Below, one piece after another: positions 51,141 to 59,266 of a stretch of DNA of 64,000 nt. Position 1 is the stretch's first letter. Every line of letters starts with the position of its first letter. Origin of the DNA: Candidatus Muiribacterium halophilum (GTDB lineage: Bacteria > Muiribacteriota > Muiribacteriia > Muiribacteriales > Muiribacteriaceae); the NCBI GenBank assembly GCA_023228995.1, contig JALOAD010000001.1, forward strand, positions 62,001 through 126,000, in the 5' to 3' direction. The position numbers were made by a program, and so were the translations under genes. The notes under the pieces were generated by a model, which saw only the letters and a program-made list of their open reading frames with translations, did not search any database and was not told where the DNA came from.

Positions 51141-51479
51141 TATTTTCCGCCTTAAATATTTTGTTTTTTAAAAGATTTTTAATAAAATTACTAAAATATA
51201 ATAACCAGATAATTGTTTTTTTTCAACACAACTGATTTATAGATAACAGGGTTTTATATATCTCCTATAAAGCTTTATTACAAATCCCAGCCCAGAACTT
51301 AATCGGAATGAAAAACCTTAAATCTGCGAAATAGCCAAATAGCGAGATTGCGAAGTAGATTTAAAGCTTTTTAATTCTTTTATAATTTAACATTCCAAAT
51401 TAAACATTGCTTTTGTACTGCTTCTATACGCTTCACATACCGCTTCTATACGCTCTTATACTCTTCTTATACTTCTTCT
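51141..51479. other. Repeat-filled gap between FAD oxidoreductase and otsA
   Basis: Holds a degenerate hairpin repeat (51288-51316, pairing lost), the word GCGAAATAGCCAAATAGCGA at 51324-51344 and block 5 of the TATACGCTTCACATACCG family at 51416-51478. No gene. Confidence 0.7.
51416..51478. repeat. TATACGCTTCACATACCG repeat family, block 5
   Basis: TACTGCTTCTATACGCTTCA then CATACCGCTTCTATACGCTC, TTATACTCTTCTTATACTTC. About five degenerate units. It touches the stop codon of otsA, as block 1 does with ftsK. Confidence 0.8.
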
Positions 51480-52961
51480 CTAATAATCAAAATCAAAATC
51501 TTTTATTGGTATATATTCTTCATAAGATTGATAAACTCCAGCTTTAATAAAATTATCAACCCACCAAAAAATATCATACTTTTTTATTGAATTTCTCATT
51601 TTTTTCATTTTTTTTCTTTTTATTTTATAATCCATTTTGTAAGCTTCATAAATTGTATCTGCTGTTTTTTCAACATCAAAAGGATTAACTAACAAACATT
51701 CTTTACCTAGTTGAGCAGAAGCACCAGCAAATTCAGATAAAATAACAATACCTGTTTCTTCAATATTAGCTGCACAAAATTCTTTTACAACTAGATTCAT
51801 TCCATCTTTTAATGGTGTAACCAGAGCTATTTCTGAAGTTCTATAATAAGCTAGCAATTCTTCTCTTTTTAATGAACGAAATATATAATATATTGGAACC
51901 CATCCTAATTCTGTAAATCTACCGTTTATTTCTCCAACCATTCTCTCGATATTATCTTTAAGTTCTTTATATTTTGGTATATAAACTCTTGATGGAACTA
52001 AAATCTGTACTAATGAGACTTTTTTTTGCATATCAGGATATTTTTCTAGTGCTCTTGCAAATGCTTTAAGCTTAAATGGTATTCCTTTTGTATAATCAAG
52101 CCTATCTATTCCTAATATTAGTTTTCTATTTGGTAAATTTTCATGCAAAAACCACGCTCTTTCTGCAACATTTGCACTATCTGCTCCATCTTTAAAAGCT
52201 TCATAATCTATACTTATTGGAAAAGAACCAACCAGAACATCTCTGCTTTGACTTTTAATAAATACAAGATTTTCTCTTCCTCTTGCCTGTACTTTGTTTC
52301 TTAGAATTCTTCTAACACATTGTAGAAAATTTCTTTTATCTCTTGGAGTCTGAAATCCTATAAGATCATATTCTAAAAGGCTTTCAAGTATTTTTTTTCG
52401 CCAAGGTAATTTACTAAATATATCTAATGATGGAAATGGTATATGTAGAAAAAATCCAATTCTATTATTATAACCTTTTTGTCTTAATTCACTTGCTACA
52501 TTAAGTAAATGATAGTCATGAACCCATATAAAATCATCTTTTATTATTTTTGACATTATTTTATTTGAAATTTTTTTATTTACGCTTAAATAAGTTTCCC
52601 AATATTTATCTTTAAAATTACATAGTGATATTAAATCATGAAAAAGTGGCCATATTATCTCATTTGAAAAACCTTCATAGTAATTATCTCTTTCTTTTTT
52701 TGTTAAAATAATCGGTTCAAGTTCATAACCACTATCTTTAACACCTTTTGAAATAAGTTCTCCAAGGTTCTGCTCTGTTATGCCATCTTCTTCAATTATT
52801 CCAGGCCACCCTATCCAAACACCGCCTCGATTTTTTAAAACTGGTGCCATTGCAGTAACAAGTCCGCCTTTACCAGCAGAAATAGAAAAACTACCATCTT
52901 TTTTTTTGTCTATTACAACTGGCAATCGATTGGATACAATAATCAATCTTCCTTCAGACAT
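51480..52961 (-). CDS. otsA: Trehalose-6-phosphate synthase OtsA
   Basis: OtsA joins UDP-glucose and glucose-6-phosphate to trehalose-6-phosphate. The 493-residue GT20 enzyme shows VSNRLPVVIDKKKDG, SAGKGGLVTAMAPVLKNRGG, FIWVHDYHLLNVASELRQKG, FFLHIPFPSLDIF, LGIDRLDYTKGIPFKLKAFA and the donor site SEIALVTPLKDGMNLVVKEF. Length and order are usual. It overlaps otsB by 19 bases and has its own ribosome binding site TGGAGG inside otsB, so the two are coupled. Confidence 0.98.
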   Translation of the reverse strand: MSEGRLIIVSNRLPVVIDKKKDGSFSISAGKGGLVTAMAPVLKNRGGVWIGWPGIIEEDGITEQNLGELISKGVKDSGYELEPIILTKKERDNYYEGFSNEIIWPLFHDLISLCNFKDKYWETYLSVNKKISNKIMSKIIKDDFIWVHDYHLLNVASELRQKGYNNRIGFFLHIPFPSLDIFSKLPWRKKILESLLEYDLIGFQTPRDKRNFLQCVRRILRNKVQARGRENLVFIKSQSRDVLVGSFPISIDYEAFKDGADSANVAERAWFLHENLPNRKLILGIDRLDYTKGIPFKLKAFARALEKYPDMQKKVSLVQILVPSRVYIPKYKELKDNIERMVGEINGRFTELGWVPIYYIFRSLKREELLAYYRTSEIALVTPLKDGMNLVVKEFCAANIEETGIVILSEFAGASAQLGKECLLVNPFDVEKTADTIYEAYKMDYKIKRKKMKKMRNSIKKYDIFWWVDNFIKAGVYQSYEEYIPIKDFDFDY

Positions 52962-53755
52962 TTTTCCTCCAAAAACTCATTTTTTAAAACTCTGTAAAAT
53001 TCCTGATGAGAATTTATCCATATATCCGCATAAGTATTTCTGAAAGTATCTTTTATCAAAAAACTAATTCCTGAACCTTTCACTTCTAAAAAAGCATCTT
53101 CATCAGTTATATCATCTCCAAAATACACTGGAAAACAATTTTTATTTTCTTTAATTATCTGTGAAACTGCATAACCTTTATTAAAAGATGGAATAATAAA
53201 TTCATATCCACCATCAAATTCAAGAATTTTGATATTATTGAATTTATTTAATATCTGTTTTTTTAATCTTTCAATATTTTCTCTGATATTTTGTGGAATT
53301 TCTCTATAATGCAAAGCTATTGAACTAACCTTTTTTTCAGTATGTTCAACGATTTTATCAAGTTCAAGATAATCCCAGATTTTTTGTAATAAAACTTTAT
53401 TTTGAGGATTAAGATTTAAATAATCACCATTAGATTTAAGAACTTCATTACCATGACTTCCCCATATACATGGAGGAAAATCAAGACAATACAAAAGTTT
53501 TTTTAGTGAATCAACTGTCCTGCCTGTAATAAAATATATTTTGTATTTTTTAGCAAGTTTATTTATTAAATCAGCAAATCCTTCATACATAAAAGCTTTT
53601 TCTCTATCTTTTACAAACGGAGCAAGCGTACCATCATAATCAAATAAAAGTATTTTATCTTTATTAATTAAAACCTTTTGATAATCTTTATAATCAAAAA
53701 TGTCTTTATTCAAAAATTCCATAATCCCAGTTTTATCCTTGTTTTTACTAATCAT
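52943..53755 (-). CDS. otsB: Trehalose-6-phosphate phosphatase OtsB
   Basis: OtsB releases trehalose from its phosphate. The HAD-type enzyme has motif I LLFDYDGTLAPFVKDRE, motif II FITGRTVDSLK and motif IV VYFGDDITDEDAF, in 270 residues. The start is uncertain, because the ATG at 53755 has no ribosome binding site and the Met at residue 12 is also possible. About 110 bases of low-complexity repeat (TCTCACTATCTCACTATC, AACCCATTAACCCTTTAACC) separate it from the treT-like gene. Confidence 0.95.
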   Translation of the reverse strand: MISKNKDKTGIMEFLNKDIFDYKDYQKVLINKDKILLFDYDGTLAPFVKDREKAFMYEGFADLINKLAKKYKIYFITGRTVDSLKKLLYCLDFPPCIWGSHGNEVLKSNGDYLNLNPQNKVLLQKIWDYLELDKIVEHTEKKVSSIALHYREIPQNIRENIERLKKQILNKFNNIKILEFDGGYEFIIPSFNKGYAVSQIIKENKNCFPVYFGDDITDEDAFLEVKGSGISFLIKDTFRNTYADIWINSHQEFYRVLKNEFLEEKCLKED

Positions 53756-53868
53756 TAATTAGATGCAAATCATCGCTAATTAGCAATTTATTGCGTTAAT
53801 TGCTTTCAATCTTCAACTCTTTAACCCATTAACCCTTTAACCATCTCACTATCTCACTATCTCACTTT
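53756..53868. repeat. Low-complexity repeats between treT-like and otsB
   Basis: Contains TTAACCCATTAACCCTTTAA and ATCTCACTATCTCACTATCT, the same kinds of word as at 41728-41762 and 38593-38656. No gene. Confidence 0.7.
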
Positions 53869-55107
53869 TCACAACTCTATTCTATCTTTATCTTGATAAT
53901 GAATTGCAGCAAGCATTAAAGTAAGATATTCTCTCAAATGTCTTGTTATAAGAAAGTTTTCTCTTACAAATTCTTTTGCATTTTTGCCAATTTCAAGCAT
54001 TCTTTTTTTATGATTAAAAAGATATCTAATTCTCAAAGCAGCACCTTCAGGTGTATTTACAAGATATCCAGTATGATGATTAATAACTTGAAGTCTTATT
54101 CCACCAGTATCACCACCAATCATTGGTTTTCCTTTCCACATTCCCTCGGTTACCGTTAACCCAAAACCTTCTTTAACTGATTTTTGCAAAATTATATCTG
54201 AACCTCTCTGAATTGCATTTATAGTTCTATGAGCATCTGCCGGAAGAAGAAGTATTTTAATGTCAGAATCTCCATAAGCAGCTTCTCTAACTTCGTTTAG
54301 TACAGCTTCACCTTCAGGATCATCTGTTGCACCACCACCTGCAAGGACAAGTTGAAGGTCAGGAGTAAATTTTTTGACAATTTTATAAGCTTTAATAACT
54401 CCAATAGGATCTTTGAATCTATCAAATCTTGAAATCTGCGACATAATAGGTCTTGAAAGATCAATTCCATAACTAATACAAGTTTGCTTTACTTCTTTAA
54501 TGTCAAGATCAATGTTTTTTTCACTTAAAGGATCTATACTTGGAAGTATAAGATATTGAGTGTGTGGCAATTTTTGAGCATAATCAGCTAAAGAAAAAAC
54601 ACTAGCATCATAATCTGCTACTTTATTTTTGATATAATTCCATAAAGGTCTATATGGTTTACTAACATCAATATGGCATCTCCAAATCCATTTTCCTTTT
54701 CTTTCTGGAATATATTTCAAAAGCATAGCTGGTTGCGGATCATGAATAAAAACAACATCAGCATCTTTGAGACTATTTCTTAATTTATCAGCGTTTTCCT
54801 CATTTGTTTTTTCATAAATATCAAGAAGCTTTTTATTCATACTAACAACATTTCCTTGTAATCCATTATGAAAATTTTTAGTACAATTATAAAATTCTTG
54901 TTCTCCTGTAACAACTTCCCATTTTGTATTAATACCTAATTCTTCTTTTAAAGGTATAAGTTTATGCAGAATTTCAGCAACACCTCCGCCAACTTTTGTA
55001 GAATTAACATGAACTACATTTATACCTTTTAATGGAGCAGCAAGCTGATAAAGAGAATCTATAATAGGATTTCCAACTATATCTCTATAAAGATCAAGTT
55101 TATTCAT
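53869..55107 (-). CDS. Trehalose glycosyltransferring synthase-like GT4 (TreT family)
   Basis: The start at 55107 has GGAGGTAAAATTA. The 412 residues follow TreT-type GT4 enzymes: VHVNSTKVGGGVAEILHKLI for the acceptor side, VVFIHDPQPAMLLKYIPERK, WRCHIDVSKPYRPLWNYIKN, ISRFDRFKDPIGVIKAYKIV, LVLAGGGATDDPEGEAVLNE and the donor site QKSVKEGFGLTVTEGMWKGK. TreT makes trehalose from NDP-glucose and glucose. Co-occurrence with otsBA means two trehalose routes in one operon. The C-terminal 30 residues are typical. The upstream frame is only a few codons long. Confidence 0.9.
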   Translation of the reverse strand: MNKLDLYRDIVGNPIIDSLYQLAAPLKGINVVHVNSTKVGGGVAEILHKLIPLKEELGINTKWEVVTGEQEFYNCTKNFHNGLQGNVVSMNKKLLDIYEKTNEENADKLRNSLKDADVVFIHDPQPAMLLKYIPERKGKWIWRCHIDVSKPYRPLWNYIKNKVADYDASVFSLADYAQKLPHTQYLILPSIDPLSEKNIDLDIKEVKQTCISYGIDLSRPIMSQISRFDRFKDPIGVIKAYKIVKKFTPDLQLVLAGGGATDDPEGEAVLNEVREAAYGDSDIKILLLPADAHRTINAIQRGSDIILQKSVKEGFGLTVTEGMWKGKPMIGGDTGGIRLQVINHHTGYLVNTPEGAALRIRYLFNHKKRMLEIGKNAKEFVRENFLITRHLREYLTLMLAAIHYQDKDRIEL

Positions 55108-55774
55108 TAATTTTACCTCCTTTAAAAAAATCATCAAATATATTGACTAATTGTTCTTTAAGTGTGTTTAATGATACAAAATAAGGATCAAGAGATGATA
55201 TTTTATCGCATATTGGATTATATTTTCCATCAAGCCCCATAAGCCATTGTCTAAAATCATCAACATTATCTTTAGTTCTTCTTCTTGCATCAATAAAATG
55301 ATAAAATATAGAGCTTGTTGACATTTCTTTGATTACTTCAGAAAACTTTGAAGGATCTTTTAATGCAATATTCGTATCAAAAACAACAATATGAGATTTT
55401 TTAAAATGAAATTTATTTTGCGGTCTAACAAAATTAATCCATTCATCCTCATCTAATCTCTCTTGAATAGTATCAACTAATTCATTTCTTAATTCATCAA
55501 GTAAACCAAAATCTGTAGGATCAACAACAGATAATCTTTCTGCAAGTATTGAATCATGCAGAGAACTTTTTACCCATAAAGCAAATTCGTTATTATATTC
55601 ACTATCCATAAATCTTGGTTTTAACAACATACCCCAAAAATGATAATAAATACTACCTTGATCAATATTTTGAATAATATCTTTTAACTCTCTTAGGTTA
55701 TGAGCTTTTTTCCCTGTAGCAATAGCAACAAGAGCACAATCTTTGACATTGAATGCTGGGGTTTCTTTAATCAT
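55100..55774 (-). CDS. DUF5752 family protein
   Basis: The 224 residues have a two-part layout. Residues 12-50 are DCALVAIATGKKAHNLRELK with QNIDQGSIYYHFWGMLL, and a second similar unit starts near 130 (TSSIFYHFIDARRRTKDNVD). Repeated HF/YH and W-L patterns suggest an internal duplication. DUF5752 genes are known next to GT4/trehalose synthesis genes; the role is unknown but probably regulatory or structural. Overlap of eight bases with the treT-like start indicates a single message. Ribosome binding site GGGGAGG. Confidence 0.88.
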   Translation of the reverse strand: MIKETPAFNVKDCALVAIATGKKAHNLRELKDIIQNIDQGSIYYHFWGMLLKPRFMDSEYNNEFALWVKSSLHDSILAERLSVVDPTDFGLLDELRNELVDTIQERLDEDEWINFVRPQNKFHFKKSHIVVFDTNIALKDPSKFSEVIKEMSTSSIFYHFIDARRRTKDNVDDFRQWLMGLDGKYNPICDKISSLDPYFVSLNTLKEQLVNIFDDFFKGGKINE

Positions 55775-55801
55775 TTACAATATCCTCCCCTTTTTTAATA
55801 T

Positions 55802-55829
55802 AAAAAACCTAATAAATCACAGGTTTTTT
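55802..55829 (-). terminator. Terminator-like hairpin at the 5' end of the trehalose operon
   Basis: AAAAAACCT, loop, AGGTTTTTT: a nine-base stem ending in a T-run on the minus strand. The predicted transcription start lies near 55827, so the hairpin would form at the very start of the leader, 28 bases before the DUF5752 start. It could attenuate the operon or protect the 5' end. It is not after a gene on either strand. Confidence 0.5.
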
Positions 55830-55833
55830 ATAA

Positions 55834-55862
55834 ATTATAACACAAAAAAGTATATTTAACAA
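55834..55862 (-). promoter_or_regulatory. Promoter of the trehalose operon
   Basis: Minus strand: TTGTTA (55862-55857), 17-bp spacer, TATAAT (55839-55834). The start near 55827 gives a leader of about 50 bases. Confidence 0.6.
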
Positions 55863-55987
55863 AAACTATCAGCTAGTTCCAACCATTTTATTAATTATAA
55901 TATTCCTTATGGTTTATTTGAGGTTTATTATTTTTATTGAATATGCCAAAGTTCAACAAAAACTTATGTTTTACCGATTTAAGGCTA

Positions 55988-57256
55988 ATGCGAAATTTTT
56001 TTATAATATTTTTTATTTTTATACTTTTGTTTTTATCATTATTTAATACTGTTAAATACCATGTTATTAAATTTAATGATTTCTCAAAAGCTAGACAAGA
56101 TTATCTTGAAGCTGCTTTTTATATTGAATATTATGGGAATTTTTTAAAAACTGGAAATCAATCCGATAAGTTTTTAAATATAATAAAGTATTTTGGAGAA
56201 AAAAAAGATATAGATAGATTAAAAAATTTAGTTAAATCAAAAAATATTTCTCATAAAACAAGATCACTTATATTTATTGAAATGTTCAGATACTATAGAA
56301 ATGTTAATTTTCCCCATCTTGGTGAACCATATCTTGAAAAAGCTCTTGAAAATATACAAAATTCAGGTGATATAAAGGAAAAACTTGAAATATTCACATT
56401 AGCTGTACAAGATTATAAAAATATTTTCAAACAGCAGCAAAGTGAAATTAATGAAGAAAAAGTTATTGAACTGTTAAATAAATACTCGTATTTTGATTAT
56501 TCTGATAATCCTGATGTTTTTTTTAAAGCTTGTTTTGCAGTTAAAGAAAATAATTTTGATAAAATTCAATCAATAAAAGATATTGAAAAATATTTCATAG
56601 AAAGTAATTTAATAGAAAATAACTTTCTGAAACTTTCAGATTTTTATTTTTATTATTCAAAATATATACCAGATAAAATCACAAAATCACAAAAGAATAA
56701 AATCAAAAATTTATTAAAAACTCTAATTTCAAAAAAATCTTTAACACCTGAAGAAATATTCGTGATGACAAATCTATTATACGCAAATATGAAAATAGAA
56801 AATAATCTTGATACTTTCAATTATTTAAAAAAATATTTTGAAAACAATTACTTTGACGAAAGAATTATTGATGTTTTCAAATTATGTGTAGAACAAGAAC
56901 AGGAAAAATGTACTAAATATATATATGACAACTTAACTTTAAAATATGAAGTTTCACAGTATTATTTATCATCAATAATGGGTAATAAATTAATTGAAAC
57001 AAATAAACATATTAAAGCAGTAAAGGAAATATACAGAACATATCAGGATTTTAAAGATTCTGAGGAGAAAAACCCTGAATATATAATGTTTCTTGCTAAA
57101 ATCGGAGAAATCGACAAAGCAATAGAATGTTCACAATTTTATCATGACAGCATGACCTTAGCAGAGATCGGGAATCAAATGATAAAATACAAAAAAAGAG
57201 CTACACCAAATTCAAATAAAATTCTAAGAGAAATTCTTCAAAAGTATGATAAATAA
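55988..57256 (+). CDS. Membrane-anchored helical-repeat protein, 422 aa, unknown
   Basis: The ATG at 55988 has TTAAGG upstream; the frame runs to a TTG at 55937 without a ribosome binding site. Residues 2-23 (RNFFIIFFIFILLFLSLFN) are one membrane helix. The rest is helical in pairs, as in TPR- or SEL1-like repeats (HLGEPYLEKALENIQNSGDI, NTLDTFNYLKKYFEN, YIMFLAKIGEIDKAIECSQF). No catalytic motif is present. It probably acts as a scaffold at the membrane. It is on the opposite strand to the trehalose operon and its far neighbour, so function cannot be read from context. Confidence 0.8.
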   Translation: MRNFFIIFFIFILLFLSLFNTVKYHVIKFNDFSKARQDYLEAAFYIEYYGNFLKTGNQSDKFLNIIKYFGEKKDIDRLKNLVKSKNISHKTRSLIFIEMFRYYRNVNFPHLGEPYLEKALENIQNSGDIKEKLEIFTLAVQDYKNIFKQQQSEINEEKVIELLNKYSYFDYSDNPDVFFKACFAVKENNFDKIQSIKDIEKYFIESNLIENNFLKLSDFYFYYSKYIPDKITKSQKNKIKNLLKTLISKKSLTPEEIFVMTNLLYANMKIENNLDTFNYLKKYFENNYFDERIIDVFKLCVEQEQEKCTKYIYDNLTLKYEVSQYYLSSIMGNKLIETNKHIKAVKEIYRTYQDFKDSEEKNPEYIMFLAKIGEIDKAIECSQFYHDSMTLAEIGNQMIKYKKRATPNSNKILREILQKYDK

Positions 57257-57284
57257 TTGAGTCTTCTGATTAAATAAACAAAAA

Positions 57285-58163
57285 TCATTCTTCATCTTCT
57301 TTAAGCTGTCTAAAACCTCTACCCATAACACTAAATGCTTCTGTTACAACAACAAATGCCATTGGATCAAACATATTAATAATACCTTTAAGTTCAAATA
57401 TTTGTCTTTTTCCAATAACAATCATAAGCATTTTTTTATCATTTTCAGAATACATGCCTTTTACTTCAAGCTGAGTAACTCCTCTTTGAAGTTTACCCAT
57501 AACAGTTTCACCAATTATTTGATATTGATCTGAAATAACATAAACAACTCTTGAATAATTAAGTCCACTCTGAACCATATCAACAATTTTTGAATTAAAA
57601 AATATTGTAATTATACCATAAAGTGAAAATTCAAAATTTCCTAAAAACACTCCTGCCGAAATAGCAATAGCTGGATCAATAACAGAAAGAACACGCCCAA
57701 TTGAAATTTTAAGATATTTTGAAAGAACCTGAGCAAGTATATCAGTCCCGCCTGTACTTCCACCAACTTTTATTACAACTCCCATTCCAAGACCTGTAAG
57801 AACACCTCCAAAAAGACATGCAAGCATTCTATCTTCAGTAACATGAAATAAATGATTATATTTTAGCATAATTTCTATAACAACAGGTTGAAGTAAAACA
57901 ACATATAAAGTTTTAATAGAAGATGATGAACCAAGAACTTTATATTGTATAATCATCAAAATTGCATTAATCACAATAAGAGTAACTGAAACAGGTATTC
58001 CTAAGGTATAAAATAAAATAGTACAAACACCTGTCAAACCTCCTCCAACAATCTTATTTGGAAGAAGAAAATAAACATATCCGACAAGATAAATAATAAA
58101 TCCAAAATTTAATAAAATAAAATCAAAAAGAGTTTGATACAATGGCTTTTTATATGTATGCAT
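57285..58163 (-). CDS. YitT family membrane protein (DUF2179)
   Basis: The start at 58163 follows GGAGATAGC. The 292-residue product has five membrane helices (first near 10-32) with the family patterns FLLPNKIVGGGLTGVCTILF, GMGVVIKVGGSTGGTDILAQ, then a cytosolic DUF2179 domain (VVYVISDQYQIIGETVMGKL, GVTQLEVKGMYSENDKKMLM). Function is unclear; transport of a small solute has been suggested. A TCAGAGGATTCAATT-type word (57255-57277) lies just past its 3' end. Confidence 0.92.
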   Translation of the reverse strand: MHTYKKPLYQTLFDFILLNFGFIIYLVGYVYFLLPNKIVGGGLTGVCTILFYTLGIPVSVTLIVINAILMIIQYKVLGSSSSIKTLYVVLLQPVVIEIMLKYNHLFHVTEDRMLACLFGGVLTGLGMGVVIKVGGSTGGTDILAQVLSKYLKISIGRVLSVIDPAIAISAGVFLGNFEFSLYGIITIFFNSKIVDMVQSGLNYSRVVYVISDQYQIIGETVMGKLQRGVTQLEVKGMYSENDKKMLMIVIGKRQIFELKGIINMFDPMAFVVVTEAFSVMGRGFRQLKEDEE

Positions 58164-58333
58164 GCTATCTCCATAATGCTTTAACAACATTCTGCAATAA
58201 CACTCAACCATTTTTTTATGTAAAAAGCAAGCAAATTAATAATATTTTCAAATATTGTTCTATGTACCAAAAAAAATATATTAATTAACAGAAAATTTTA
58301 GAAGTTTTTATCCCTATATCCCCTTCACTTTTT

Positions 58334-59164
58334 TTAAAACTTTGTAAAAAAGTTTTTAGATATTGTAATGAGAATTTTATAAAAAAGATAAAACACAATA
58401 AATGGAATAACAAATATATCAAGAAAAAATACAATTGAAAATGTAAGTATTGAATCTAATATTTCAAGACCTTTATTAGCCATATTATTTAATTTTAATG
58501 TTATTTTTTCAATTAAATCAAGCGAAACGCTTTCTTCTTTAAGATTTTTTACATCAAGACTATTAACTTCATCTGAAAAATCACCAATATTTTTTTCATA
58601 ATTTTGTGCGTATTTAGTAGTTATTAGAGATGAAAATTTCCCTGATATATAGACTGTTGTAGGAAATACAATGTAAAACATAGTTATAACAAGAAAAATA
58701 AATAAAGATATTTTTTTTACTTTTTCAAATTTATACTTTTTAATATCAAAAAACTGTATTATTACACAAAACATAACAATTCCAAATAACAAACTATTCC
58801 AATCCCCAGAAATACTTCTTAAAATTATCATGCTTTTTATAACAATCATGCTAAAAAAAGAAATTTTCCAACCATAATCAACAACATCAAGCACACTTTG
58901 AACAATATCACCAATCTCAATTTGACTACCCATTGAGCCTTTTAAAATAAAATTTACACCACCTTCCATAGTAATTGAACTGCCTTCAATAATGCTCAAA
59001 GTAGTCTTTATACCGGTTAATAATGTAAATGTAGTTATACTTCTTTTCATCAAAGTATCAAGATAATTACCAGAACCATTCATAACAAAAGGAACAAAAC
59101 AATGCTGAATTATAAACATTATTATCAAAGCTGGAATAATCTTTTTTAAAATCTCATGCTTCAT
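58334..59164 (-). CDS. Integral membrane protein, 276 aa, unknown
   Basis: The start has AGAGGG upstream. Hydrophobic helices are near 10-28, 40-58, 95-115, 118-136, 148-170 and 245-270, with a soluble extracytoplasmic loop of about 75 residues (about 170-240, SGKFSSLITTKYAQNYEKNI). No family recognised and no catalytic motif seen. It is downstream of the SMC-like gene (100 bases, with a repeat block between them), so it may be unrelated to that complex. Confidence 0.8.
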   Translation of the reverse strand: MKHEILKKIIPALIIMFIIQHCFVPFVMNGSGNYLDTLMKRSITTFTLLTGIKTTLSIIEGSSITMEGGVNFILKGSMGSQIEIGDIVQSVLDVVDYGWKISFFSMIVIKSMIILRSISGDWNSLLFGIVMFCVIIQFFDIKKYKFEKVKKISLFIFLVITMFYIVFPTTVYISGKFSSLITTKYAQNYEKNIGDFSDEVNSLDVKNLKEESVSLDLIEKITLKLNNMANKGLEILDSILTFSIVFFLDIFVIPFIVFYLFYKILITISKNFFTKF

Positions 59165-59191
59165 AAAACCCTCTTTATGTGTTTTAAAGTT

Positions 59192-59238
59192 TCTATACCG
59201 ATTTTATACGTTTTTATACGCTTCACATAATGCTTCTT
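59192..59238. repeat. TATACGCTTCACATACCG repeat family, block 6
   Basis: TTTCTATACCGATTTTATAC then GTTTTTATACGCTTCACATA. It lies just beyond the stop of the SMC-like gene. Confidence 0.7.
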
Positions 59239-59266
59239 AAATTATTATAACATAAATTGTTTTACT

